From assembly GCF_004327355.1 (NCBI RefSeq), contig NZ_QJUM01000042.1, forward strand, positions 1 through 35,271: DNA of 35,271 nucleotides. The letters are read 5' to 3'. Of the stretch, positions 23,301 through 30,781 are shown one piece after another. How positions within the stretch are numbered: position 1 is the stretch's first letter; every line of letters starts with the position of its first letter. The notes under the pieces were generated by a model that was not told where the DNA came from, made no database searches, and saw nothing but the letters and a program-made list of their open reading frames with translations. This DNA is from Phytopseudomonas dryadis (GTDB lineage Bacteria > Pseudomonadota > Gammaproteobacteria > Pseudomonadales > Pseudomonadaceae). A program made the translations under genes and the position numbers.

Positions 23301-24278
23301 TCAGGCGTTGAAGATGAAACCCTTGCCCGCCGCCCGCGCCCGCTCGAACGCGAGGCTGGCGATGGCGGTGTCCTGGGCGCCGGTGCCGGTCAGGTCGCAC
23401 AGGGTGATCTGCGCGGCCGAGGTGCGCCCGGGGCGCTGGCCGGCGATGACCTGGCCGAGTTCGGCGAAGCCGTCCTGCGCGCCGACCAGGCCGGCTTCGA
23501 TGGCGTGATGCAGCTCGCCGAGCACGCGGGTCTGGCTCAGGCGGTCGGCGACGTAGGTATCGACCCCTGCCAGCGCGGCGGCGGCGATCTCGTTCTTGTG
23601 CTCGGCATCCGAGCCCATGGCGGTGATATGCAGGCCGGGGCGCAGGTGCTCGGGCCGGATCAGCGGTTCGCGGCTGGGCGTGGTGGTGATGGCGATATCG
23701 GCGCCGTCCAGCGCGGCCTCGATGCTGTCCACGGCCCGGGCATCAATCAGTTCGGCAGCCATGGCGACAGCCTTGCTCGCGTCGCGTGCCCAGATGCGCA
23801 CCTCGCGCACCTCCCGCACCAGGCGCAATGCCTGCAGTTGCAGGCGCGCCTGCTCGCCAGCGCCGAGAATGGCGACCACGCCGGCATCTTCCCGGGCCAG
23901 CCACTTGGCAGCCACGGCGCCAGCGGCGGCGGTGCGCACGGCGGTGAGGTAACCGTTGTCCAGCAGCAGCGCATCGGCCAGCCCGGTCTGCGCCGAGAAC
24001 AGCATCATCAGGCCGTTGAGGCTGGGCAGGCCGAGCCTGGGGTTGTCGAAGAAGCCGGGGCTGACCTTGATGGCGAAGCGTGGCACACCGGGCAGGTAGG
24101 CGGTCTTCACGTCCACCTCGCCGTTGTGCTCGGGGATGTCCAGGCGCAGGATCGGCGGCATCGCCACGGCGGCGGTGGCCAGCAGGCGGAAGGCGTTTTC
24201 CACCGCGGCCAGGCTGTCGGCATCGATGCCGACGCAGTCGCGCAGGTCGGCCTGGTTGAGAATCAGGGTCTTGGCCAT
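23301..24278 (-). CDS. eutC: Ectoine utilisation protein EutC (ornithine cyclodeaminase family)
   Basis: A 325-aa member of the ornithine cyclodeaminase/mu-crystallin family. It has K71 in FAIKVSPGFF, R115 in LTAVRTAAAGA, and the NAD(H) loop LGAGEQARLQLQAL (138-151). In many ectoine clusters this gene, eutC, stands beside eutB and is held to act with EutB in turning 5-hydroxyectoine to ectoine; the exact reaction is not settled as far as I know. A TGAGGAA Shine-Dalgarno overlaps the eutB stop codon, 10 bp away, so the two are translationally linked. The identity follows from neighbours more than from substrate residues. Confidence 0.9.
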   Translation of the reverse strand: MAKTLILNQADLRDCVGIDADSLAAVENAFRLLATAAVAMPPILRLDIPEHNGEVDVKTAYLPGVPRFAIKVSPGFFDNPRLGLPSLNGLMMLFSAQTGLADALLLDNGYLTAVRTAAAGAVAAKWLAREDAGVVAILGAGEQARLQLQALRLVREVREVRIWARDASKAVAMAAELIDARAVDSIEAALDGADIAITTTPSREPLIRPEHLRPGLHITAMGSDAEHKNEIAAAALAGVDTYVADRLSQTRVLGELHHAIEAGLVGAQDGFAELGQVIAGQRPGRTSAAQITLCDLTGTGAQDTAIASLAFERARAAGKGFIFNA

Positions 24279-24288
24279 GGGGGGTTCC

Positions 24289-25260
24289 TCAGGCGTCCGC
24301 GCCGTTGAGCACGCGCAGGTGCTGGTCGATGTCGATATTGCGGCCGCTGACTACCACCACCACCGGCCCGCGCGGCTCGATCAGGCCGTCGAGCAGGGTG
24401 GCGATGCCCACCGCAGCGGCGCCTTCCACCACCAGCAGTTCCTCACGGTAGGCGTGGCGGATGCCACGGGCGATGGCGGCTTCGTCGAGCAGATGCACCT
24501 GGTCGCACAGCTCGCGGGTCAGGCCGAAGGTGTAGCGGTTGTCCAGGCCGATGCCGCCGCCGAGCGAATCCGCCAGGGTCGGCAGTTCTTCCACCTCTAT
24601 CGGGTGCCCGGCCTGCAGGCTGGCGTGCATCGCCGCGCCGAGACGCATGCTGATGCCGTGGGTACGAATCGCCGGGCTGGTGCCCTTGATCGCCAGTGCC
24701 ACGCCGGCGAACAGGCCGCCACCGGAGAGCGGCACCAGCACGTCGCAGACGTCCGGGCACTGCTCGAGAATCTCCAGGCCGAGGCTGCCCTGGCCGGCGA
24801 TTACGTGTGGGTGATCGAACGGCGGAATGAACGTGGCGCCCTGTTCGCGAGCGATGCGCAGTGCTTCGAGCTGAGCATCGTCCTGGCTGCGGCCGGTAAC
24901 GACCACCTCGGCGCCCAGTTCGCGGATGGCGCGCACCTTGTTCGCCGGCACCAGCTCGGACAGGCACACGGTGGCCTTTACCCCAAGCTGCGACGCCGCG
25001 AACGCCAGCGCTCTGCCATGATTACCGGTGGAGGCGGTGACCACGCCCAGACGCTGCTGTTCGGCACTCAATTGCGCCACGGCATTGCTCGCGCCACGCA
25101 GCTTGAAACTGCCGGTGGCCTGTTGCGATTCCAGCTTCAACCACACCGGTACGCCGAGCAGGCGGGTCAGCGAAGGCGACGCTTCCAGCGGCGTCTGCCG
25201 AACCAGACCGGCGATACGCTGGCGCGCCTGGAGCAGGTCGTCGAGGTGGATCGAAGGCAT
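24289..25260 (-). CDS. eutB: Hydroxyectoine utilisation dehydratase EutB (threonine dehydratase-like)
   Basis: A 323-aa fold-type II PLP enzyme resembling biosynthetic threonine dehydratase without the regulatory domain. The PLP lysine is K53 in GSFKLRGASNA, followed by the substrate loop TASTGNHGRA (75-84) and the phosphate loop SGGGLFAG (179-186). In ectoine clusters EutB is proposed to dehydrate 5-hydroxyectoine. The start at 25260 is chosen because GGGGA lies 9 bases ahead; the ATG 9 bases earlier abuts that site. It is the first gene of the eutB-eutC-doeA-doeB-doeX run. An EnuR-operator candidate lies at 25321-25336. eutA, common at the head of this run, is missing. Confidence 0.92.
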   Translation of the reverse strand: MPSIHLDDLLQARQRIAGLVRQTPLEASPSLTRLLGVPVWLKLESQQATGSFKLRGASNAVAQLSAEQQRLGVVTASTGNHGRALAFAASQLGVKATVCLSELVPANKVRAIRELGAEVVVTGRSQDDAQLEALRIAREQGATFIPPFDHPHVIAGQGSLGLEILEQCPDVCDVLVPLSGGGLFAGVALAIKGTSPAIRTHGISMRLGAAMHASLQAGHPIEVEELPTLADSLGGGIGLDNRYTFGLTRELCDQVHLLDEAAIARGIRHAYREELLVVEGAAAVGIATLLDGLIEPRGPVVVVVSGRNIDIDQHLRVLNGADA

Positions 25261-25292
25261 GGCACGCATTCCCCGCAAGGTGTGTGCGGCCG

Positions 25293-25336
25293 AGTGTACG
25301 AGCGGGAAATTGCACGGCTGAATGTACTAGGACGAT
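25293..25336 (-). promoter_or_regulatory. eutB promoter with candidate EnuR operator
   Basis: On the minus strand, ATCGTCCTAGTACATT (25336-25321) is followed after exactly 22 bases by the -10-like TACACTCGGCC (from 25298). Upstream of ehuB, ATTGTCCTAGTGCAAT is followed after the same 22 bases by TATGCTCGGCC. The shared core is GTCCTAGT-R-CA. No good -35 box is seen, which suits a promoter needing help from a regulator. The assignment to EnuR is inference from the gene set. Confidence 0.6.
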
Positions 25337-25363
25337 ATTTTTCGAGGGTGGCGGTGTGCCGTC

Positions 25364-25500
25364 GATACCGTCTTGATCCCTGGCCTGCAAGCGCCCGTTC
25401 ACAGTCAGGGTTGACACGTAGGAGCGTCGACCCCGGCGCGATGCGATGCGATGGTGGCCATGCTGCAAGAATCGCGGCATGGCCACGATTCGCCGCGAGG
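25364..25500. repeat. 137-bp dispersed repeat with REP pair, copy 1
   Basis: It starts GATACCGTCTTGATCC, runs through TTCACAGTCAGGGTTGAC, and then a REP pair from GTAGGAGCGTCGACCCCGG to CGATTCGCCGCGAGG. It is nearly identical to 35134-35265 in the same orientation; copy 1 has an extra GCGAT. Confidence 0.9.
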
Positions 25501-25540
25501 CAAGGCACGAGCCGCGAAGTTTAGATCGTAGGATGGGTCG

Positions 25541-25623
25541 GGCTGGAAAGCGGGACGAAAGAGCCCATGGGGTTTGCTTGTCGTCCAGCCTCCAGCGCTC
25601 TAATCGGCCGTCCGCTTTTGCCT
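25541..25623. repeat. GGCTGGAAAGC..CCTCCAGCGCTC element, copy 1
   Basis: A palindromic element starting GGCTGGAAAGCGGGACGAAA and ending at TCCGCTTTTGCC, next to the diguanylate cyclase stop codon. The homologue at 32294-32384 has the same orientation and keeps the internal AGAGCCCATGGGGTT and CGGCCGTCCGCTTT. Confidence 0.88.
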
Positions 25624-27180
25624 TTAGCGCGGCAGACCCCGAACGGCCTGGTTGCGGCCCTGGTGCTTGGCCTGGTACAGCGCCAGATCGGCGGACTTCA
25701 GCACATCGGCCAGGTTGTCCGAGGTTTCCGGCAGGTGGGCGATGCCAAGGGACACGGTCAGGTGCCCGCCGGTGGCAAAGACATGCCGGGCGACGGCGTT
25801 GCGCAGCCGCTCGGCGATCTCCAGCGCATTGTCCAGGCTGGTCTCGGGCAGGAACATGGCGAATTCTTCGCCGCCGGCGCGGCACAGCAGGTCCTGAGAA
25901 CGGGAACCTTCACGCATCAGCGTCGCCAGCTCCTGCAGCGCCTTGTCGCCGACATCGTGGCCGTGCAGGTCGTTGACCTGCTTGAAATGGTCGATATCCA
26001 GCATGATCAGCGCGAAGCTGCGGCCTTCGGCCTGCCAGATGCCAAGCATGCTGTCCATGCCGCGGCGGTTGGTCAGGCCGGTGAGCTGGTCGGTCAGGGA
26101 TTCGTGGTTGAGGCGATGGATCTTGCTGTTGACCTGGCGCAGCCCGGCCAGCAGCGAGAGTTTCAGCTGCGCCGCCTCGAAATACCAGGAGCGTACCTTC
26201 TCGAAGGCTTCGCGGGCCCCGGGCGAGTCCATCTCGCGGGCCTGGTGGGCGAGTTGCCAGAGCGGCAGCGAGATCAGGCGCGAGAGCCCCCAGATCGCCA
26301 GCAGGGAAAACAGCAGCAACGGCAAGGTATTGAACAGGGTATGCCAGGTCAGGGCTTCCAGCTCCTCCAGCGTGGCCTGCAGCGGCCGTTGCGCCACCAG
26401 GCCCCAGCCGACGCGCTGCAGCGGGGCGTAACCGGCGAGCATTTCCACGTCCTGGCTGTTGCGCAGGCGCATGCTGCCCGCTTCACCGGCGATGACCGCT
26501 TCGATCACCGGGTTGCCGGTGACGAGGTGGCCGAGGCGGCTGGTATCCCTGTGGTAGACCAGGTGACGCTGGCTGTCGACGACGTAGAGGTAGGAGCCAT
26601 CGAGGTAGTAGTGCTGGCCGAGCAGGCTGCGCAGGATATTGTTCTCCTGCAGGTAGATCGAGCCGGTGACATAGCCCTTGTAGCTGCCGTCGGCGGCGAA
26701 CAGGGGATGGGAAATGCTGACCACCAGCTTGCCGGTGGTGGTGATGAACGGCTGGCTGATCAGCGGTTCGCGGATTTTCAGATTGTTGCGGTTGCCTACG
26801 CTGTGCAGTTGCCGGCCGACCAGGTTCAGGCTTGCCGGGGAGTTGCTGAGCACATGCCCGCGGGCATCGACGATCAGCACCGCGTTGAAGGTATTGGTCG
26901 ACAGTTGCAGGCGCCTGGCCTGTTTATCCAGTTCGGCGGGCCGCTCCAGCGCCTCGACTATGTCGGCATGGCTGTACGCCAGCTGCTGCTGGGTGGCGGC
27001 AAGAAAATTGTCGGTCGAGTCGGCCAGTTTGGCGGCATAGACGCGATTGGCCTCCAGGGTGGTGCGGATCAGCAGATCCTCCTGCACCTGATAGCTGGAA
27101 TAGAGCGCGTTGGCGAGCGTCAGCACCACGGACACCAGGGTCAGGGCGAGGATCAGTTGACGGAGATCGATACGGGGCAT
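25624..27180 (-). CDS. Membrane-anchored diguanylate cyclase with periplasmic sensor domain
   Basis: A 518-aa GGDEF protein that should make cyclic di-GMP. The layout is: TM helix at about 8-29, a periplasmic dCACHE-like sensor region at about 30-278, second TM at about 281-303, a short HAMP-like/coiled linker, and a GGDEF domain from about 358 (HESLTDQLTGLTNRRGMDSM). The active motif is GGEEF (436-440). The inhibitory I-site RSQD (427-430) lies five residues ahead, and DIDHFKQVND (395-404) is intact, so an active, feedback-controlled enzyme is expected. It is encoded between eutB and enuR inside the ectoine cluster. Its ligand is unknown. The ATG at 27180 follows AAGAAAGA. Confidence 0.9.
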   Translation of the reverse strand: MPRIDLRQLILALTLVSVVLTLANALYSSYQVQEDLLIRTTLEANRVYAAKLADSTDNFLAATQQQLAYSHADIVEALERPAELDKQARRLQLSTNTFNAVLIVDARGHVLSNSPASLNLVGRQLHSVGNRNNLKIREPLISQPFITTTGKLVVSISHPLFAADGSYKGYVTGSIYLQENNILRSLLGQHYYLDGSYLYVVDSQRHLVYHRDTSRLGHLVTGNPVIEAVIAGEAGSMRLRNSQDVEMLAGYAPLQRVGWGLVAQRPLQATLEELEALTWHTLFNTLPLLLFSLLAIWGLSRLISLPLWQLAHQAREMDSPGAREAFEKVRSWYFEAAQLKLSLLAGLRQVNSKIHRLNHESLTDQLTGLTNRRGMDSMLGIWQAEGRSFALIMLDIDHFKQVNDLHGHDVGDKALQELATLMREGSRSQDLLCRAGGEEFAMFLPETSLDNALEIAERLRNAVARHVFATGGHLTVSLGIAHLPETSDNLADVLKSADLALYQAKHQGRNQAVRGLPR

Positions 27181-27328
27181 TGTCTTTCTTGTGCGATGTT
27201 CCAAGGCAAGGGCATCATGCCTGCCGATGGAGTCGCTGACCAGCCATATGGGCACTCGCCGGTATCATCCGCCACGCCTCCGGCAGCCCGGCGCGCCCTG
27301 GCGATGCCCGCGCGCCACCTGACGCCCC

Positions 27329-28726
27329 TCAGAAGTCATGGATCTTCGGGTACTGCCCGAACACTTCGCGGATGATGCCGAGCCCCTTGTGCATCTGCGC
27401 CTCGCTGCACTCGGCGCCCACGCACAGGCGCACCGCGCGCGGGCGCGGCATGCCCGGTGGCACGAAAGGGTCGGGCAGGGTGAGGGCGACGTGCTTGCGC
27501 CGCAGCTCGCGCAGCAGGTTGTCCGGCGCCCAGTGCTCCGGCACGGCGAGCCAGGCGTTCAGCGAGTAGGGATGGTTGCGCAACAGGAACTCGCCCAGTT
27601 CGGCTTCCACCAGGGCCTGGCGGTTGGCCAGCAGCTGACGCTGCATCTGCACCAGTTCCTCGGCCTGGCCGCCATTGATCCAGCGGGCGGCGATCTCGCC
27701 GAGCAGCGGCGTGGCCATCCAGCTGTTGACCCGCAGGATGCTCTCGGTGCGCAGCGCCAGGCGCTTGGGCATCGCCAGGTAACCGAGGCGCAGGCCGGCC
27801 AGCACCGACTTGGTCATGCTGGTGCAGTAGAACGACAGCTCCGGCAGGTAATGGCTGATCGGCCGGGCCCGTTGCTGGCCGGCGAGCAGCGGCCCGTAGA
27901 CATCGTCCTCGATCACATACACGCCATAACGGCGGGCAATCTCGGCGATCTCGCGGCGGCGCGCATCGGGCATCAGGCAACTGGTGGGGTTGTTCAGGTT
28001 GGGCGTGCACACCAGCGCGGTGATGCGCTCGTTGCCGCACATGTCCTCGAAGTGCTCGGGGTCGATGCCATGGGCATCCATCTCCAGGCCCTTGAGGGTG
28101 AAGCCGAGCACCTGGGACGAGCCGATCACGCCGTGATCGGACAGCCCCTCGCAGAGCACCACGTCATCCGGTCCGGCCAGCGAGGCGAGGGCCAGGAAGA
28201 TGCCGTGGGCTGCGCCGTTGGTCAGCAGCAGGTCGTCGCGGGTCACCTCCAGGCCGAGCCCGGACAACCAGCGCACCCCGGCCTCGCGGTGGCTCTCGAA
28301 ACCGGCGATGGGGCGGAAGGCGCGGATCCATGGCTGGTCGGGCTCGGTCGCCAGTTCACCACAGGTGGCCTGCCACAGGCGATCGTGCTCACCGGTATGG
28401 ACGATGCGGGCGATGGAAAAATCCAGCAGCGCCTGCTCGCTGCGATCGAGCATCGAAGTGGCGACCTTCTCGCTGGTGCGCCGCGACACGAAACTGCCAC
28501 GGCCCACCTCGCAACGCACCCGGCCCTGGCGCTCCAGCTCCTTGTAGGCATTGGTCACCGTCTGCACACTGATGCCCAGGGCCTCGGAGACCTGCCGTTG
28601 CGGCGGCAGGCGCTGGCCATCGCTGAGCCTGCCCTGCTCGATGTCGGCGGTGATGGCCTGCACCAGCGTCTTGTACTTCGATTCGCCCTGACGGGCGCCG
28701 CTCAGGGCCTGCTTCCAGTTGTGCAT
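27329..28726 (-). CDS. enuR: MocR/GabR-type regulator of ectoine genes, EnuR
   Basis: A 465-aa fusion of a GntR winged helix (about 10-80: YKTLVQAITADIEQGRLSDG, LPPQRQVSEALGISVQTVTNAYKEL) and a class-I aminotransferase-like domain with PLP lysine K306 in CTSMTKSVLAGLRLGYL. The cofactor-site text TPNLNNPTS and VIEDDVYGPL is also present. EnuR in marine bacteria represses ectoine import and breakdown genes, and is released when its PLP binds N-acetyl-diaminobutyrate or diaminobutyrate. The assignment rests on the fold plus divergence from ehuB. The start at 28726 follows GGAG; the frame is open 10 codons further without a site. Confidence 0.92.
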   Translation of the reverse strand: MHNWKQALSGARQGESKYKTLVQAITADIEQGRLSDGQRLPPQRQVSEALGISVQTVTNAYKELERQGRVRCEVGRGSFVSRRTSEKVATSMLDRSEQALLDFSIARIVHTGEHDRLWQATCGELATEPDQPWIRAFRPIAGFESHREAGVRWLSGLGLEVTRDDLLLTNGAAHGIFLALASLAGPDDVVLCEGLSDHGVIGSSQVLGFTLKGLEMDAHGIDPEHFEDMCGNERITALVCTPNLNNPTSCLMPDARRREIAEIARRYGVYVIEDDVYGPLLAGQQRARPISHYLPELSFYCTSMTKSVLAGLRLGYLAMPKRLALRTESILRVNSWMATPLLGEIAARWINGGQAEELVQMQRQLLANRQALVEAELGEFLLRNHPYSLNAWLAVPEHWAPDNLLRELRRKHVALTLPDPFVPPGMPRPRAVRLCVGAECSEAQMHKGLGIIREVFGQYPKIHDF

Positions 28727-28803
28727 GGTGCTCCGGGGTAAGGGACTACCTTTCAACGTCTTCGAAAGACGGCTATCGGGTAACGACAGCTATATAGCCG
28801 CAA

Positions 28804-28870
28804 AGAGCGCTGAAGGCTGGACGAGAAGAGCAACGCCGCATTTCGTCCAGCCTCGAGCCTCCAGCGCTCT
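28804..28870. repeat. AGAGCGCTGAAGGCTGG inverted repeat
   Basis: AGAGCGCTGAAGGCTGGACG on the left faces CGTCCAGCC and CTCCAGCGCTCT on the right, making an imperfect stem around AAGAGCAACGCCGCA. It is related to 2705-2797, 25541-25623 and 32294-32384. Confidence 0.75.
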
Positions 28871-28943
28871 TCTCGGCTGTTACCCCTCACATGAGGGTGA
28901 GGGGCCGTTGCCTACAGCATCCCGCCTGTCAGCTTGCGATTCA

Positions 28944-28992
28944 ATTGTCCTAGTGCAATACCGCAGGCAAAAACCCTTTTGTATGCTCGGCC
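28944..28992 (+). promoter_or_regulatory. ehuB promoter with candidate EnuR operator
   Basis: ATTGTCCTAGTGCAAT (28944-28959) has dyad ends ATTG/CAAT. The -10-like TATGCT starts at 28982, exactly 22 bases later, and runs into CGGCCC. The same arrangement precedes eutB on the other strand. The -35 region is poor. It lies about 200 bp from both the enuR and ehuB starts. EnuR binding is inferred. Confidence 0.6.
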
Positions 28993-29090
28993 CAAGGGTG
29001 GAACCGGTGCTCGCAGCGCCCGGATAAAAATACACGATCCGCCTTCGGCCGCCCGCGGTCAGATGCTCTTGAAAACCTGCCTCCTAGAGG

Positions 29091-29134
29091 GTCTGTTGCC
29101 GTTTCAGCACGACTGCGCTGAAACGGCAACAGAC
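29091..29134. promoter_or_regulatory. Perfect 18-bp-arm hairpin in the ehuB leader
   Basis: GTCTGTTGCCGTTTCAGC (29091-29108) and its exact complement (29117-29134) flank an 8-base loop, ACGACTGC. It is downstream of the promoter candidate and 51 bases before the ehuB ATG, so it would fold in the mRNA leader. No U-run follows. It could be a regulator site, an RNA structure or one more repeat. Confidence 0.8.
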
Positions 29135-29185
29135 CTTAATAACGCTCCGCTCCATCGGGCGGATTACAAGAAACAGGAGAATCAC

Positions 29186-30040
29186 ATGATGAGCAGCGTT
29201 ATTCCTTCCACTGTGCGTCGTCTCGTCGTCGCCTGCGGCATTCTCGCCGGCCTCGGCGCCGGTATCGCCCACGCCGCCGACACCCTGGAAAAAGTGCGGG
29301 ACAACAGCAGCGTACGCATCGGCTATGCCAATGAAACGCCCTTCGCCTATACCGCCCTGGATGGCAGCGTGACCGGCGAATCGCCGGAAATCGTCAAGAA
29401 GGTCTTCGAGAAGATGGGCGTCACCACCATCAACCCGGTGCTCACCGAGTGGGGCTCGCTGATCCCCGGCCTGCGCGCCAGCCGCTTCGACCTGATCGCC
29501 GCCGGCATGTACATCACCCCGGAGCGCTGCAAGCAGGTGCTGTTCACCGACCCGCACTACCAGTTGCCCGACACCCTGCTGACCAAAACCGGTAACCCGA
29601 AGAACCTGCACAGCTACGAGGACATCGCCAAGAGTGGCGCCAAGGTGGCGATCATGGCCGGTACGGTGAACCTCGGTTACGCCCGCGGCGCCGGCATCAC
29701 CGACGGGCAGATCCTCCAGGTGCCGGACACCACCGCGCAACTGCAAGCCGTACGCGCCGGTCGTGCTGACGCCGCCGTGGGCACCCAGCTGACCATGAAG
29801 GGCCTGGCCGACAAGGGCGGCGACTCGGTGGAAGCCATCGCCGAGTTCAAGGACGACCCCGCCCACACCGGTTACGGCGCCCTGGCCTTCCGTCCGGAAG
29901 ACAAGGCCCTTCGCGATGCGGTCAACGCCGAGTTGAAGCAGTGGATCGGCAGCGAAGAGCACCTGGCCACGGTCGCCCCATTCGGCTTCGACCAGTCCAA
30001 CATCACCGACAAGACCGCCGCCGAGCTCTGCGGCCAATAA
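29186..30040 (+). CDS. ehuB: Ectoine/hydroxyectoine-binding periplasmic protein EhuB
   Basis: A 284-aa polar-amino-acid-type solute-binding protein (family 3). The signal peptide MMSSVIPSTVRRLVVACG continues to IAHA, cleaved near residue 30. The mature part shows RIGYANETPFAYTALDG, EWGSLIPGLRASRFDLIAAGM and TPERCKQVLFTDP, and ends near YGALAF, PFGFDQSN and ELCG. These agree with Sinorhizobium EhuB as I recall it, including PERC, the GF near the C-terminus and the LC ending. It captures ectoine and hydroxyectoine for the EhuCDA importer. The ATG at 29186 is 6 bases after AGGAG; a second ATG follows at once. It is the first gene of ehuBCDA. Confidence 0.92.
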   Translation: MMSSVIPSTVRRLVVACGILAGLGAGIAHAADTLEKVRDNSSVRIGYANETPFAYTALDGSVTGESPEIVKKVFEKMGVTTINPVLTEWGSLIPGLRASRFDLIAAGMYITPERCKQVLFTDPHYQLPDTLLTKTGNPKNLHSYEDIAKSGAKVAIMAGTVNLGYARGAGITDGQILQVPDTTAQLQAVRAGRADAAVGTQLTMKGLADKGGDSVEAIAEFKDDPAHTGYGALAFRPEDKALRDAVNAELKQWIGSEEHLATVAPFGFDQSNITDKTAAELCGQ

Positions 30041-30048
30041 GCTGTCGT

Positions 30049-30084
30049 GCGCAAGGGCGCAGGCAACTGCCTGCGCCCTTGCGC
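30049..30084 (+). other. Strong hairpin between ehuB and ehuC
   Basis: GCGCAAGGGCGCAGGCA (30049-30065) and its exact complement (30068-30084) are separated by only two bases. It starts 8 bases after the ehuB stop and has no U-run. It probably shields the ehuB message from 3' decay or partly stops transcription, giving more binding protein than permease. Confidence 0.85.
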
Positions 30085-30121
30085 TTCCCGTTGCTTCCCC
30101 TCGCCACATAGGACTGCACTG

Positions 30122-30781
30122 ATGGGCGACCTCCTTCCTCTCCTGCTCCAAGGCGCCTGGGTGACCGTGCAGGTCACCTTCTGGGGCTCGTTGCTGGCCA
30201 TCGTCTCGGCGGTGCTCGCCGCCCTCGGCCGACTCTCGCCGATCGGTCCGCTGCGCTGGCTGGCCATCGTCTACATCGAGGTGTTCCGCGGCACCTCGCT
30301 GCTGGTGCAGCTGTTCTGGCTGTACTTCGTGCTGCCGATGCCACCGTTCAATGTCGAGATGAGCGCCTACGCGGTGGCCATCGTCGGCCTTGGCCTGCAT
30401 ATCGGCGCCTATGGCGCGGAAGTCATGCGCGGCGCCATCCGTTCGGTGGCCAAGGGTCAATACGAGGCATGCCAGGCGCTGAACCTGTCGCCGTTCAAGC
30501 GCTTCTACCGGATCATCCTGCCCCAGGCGCTGCTGGCGGCGATCCCGCCGGGCACCAACCTGCTCATCGAACTGCTGAAGAACACCTCGCTGGTGTCGCT
30601 GATCACCCTGTCGGATCTGGCCTTCCGCGCCCGCCAGCTGGATCAGGCGACCTTCATGACCCTGGAGATCTTCGCCCTGGCCCTGCTGATGTACTTCGTC
30701 ATGGCGCAGGTGATCAACCTGGGCATGCGCCGGCTGGAAAAACGCCTGGCCCGCGGGCGCATGCGCGGGGGCCTGTCATGA
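30122..30781 (+). CDS. ehuC: Ectoine ABC transporter permease EhuC
   Basis: A 219-aa inner-membrane permease of the His/Glu/Gln amino-acid ABC type with about five membrane segments. The N-terminus LLLQGAWVTVQVTFWGSLLAI, the segment YIEVFRGTSLLVQLFWLYF and the ATPase-contact EAA loop (EACQALNLSPFKRFYRIILP) are typical. It pairs with EhuD to form the ectoine channel. The ATG at 30122 is chosen because the frame upstream runs through the ehuB hairpin and is not family-like. The stop overlaps the ehuD start by 4 bases. Confidence 0.92.
   Translation: MGDLLPLLLQGAWVTVQVTFWGSLLAIVSAVLAALGRLSPIGPLRWLAIVYIEVFRGTSLLVQLFWLYFVLPMPPFNVEMSAYAVAIVGLGLHIGAYGAEVMRGAIRSVAKGQYEACQALNLSPFKRFYRIILPQALLAAIPPGTNLLIELLKNTSLVSLITLSDLAFRARQLDQATFMTLEIFALALLMYFVMAQVINLGMRRLEKRLARGRMRGGLS

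Larger units (their letters stand above)
25261..25623. other. 363-bp intergenic region upstream of eutB
   Basis: Holds the eutB promoter candidate (25293-25336) and two repeat elements (25364-25500 and 25541-25623) listed separately. No gene seen. Confidence 0.7.
28727..29185. other. 459-bp divergent region enuR/ehuB
   Basis: This contains, in order: the enuR leader, an inverted repeat at 28804-28870, the candidate EnuR operator and ehuB promoter (28944-28992), a 44-bp hairpin (29091-29134) and the ehuB Shine-Dalgarno AGGAG (29175-29179). No gene is evident. Confidence 0.7.

Noticed and set aside
21832..23508. Long plus-strand open frame (about 558 codons) opposite doeA
   Set aside because: It runs antisense to doeA, whose motifs and ribosome site are clear. 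The product is His/Gly/Val-rich with no family motif, as expected from codon bias in GC-rich DNA.
25567..27375. Long plus-strand open frame (about 602 codons) opposite the diguanylate cyclase
   Set aside because: It is an antisense shadow of a gene with intact TM, sensor and GGEEF features. The composition is Gln/Gly/Val-rich with no recognisable domain.
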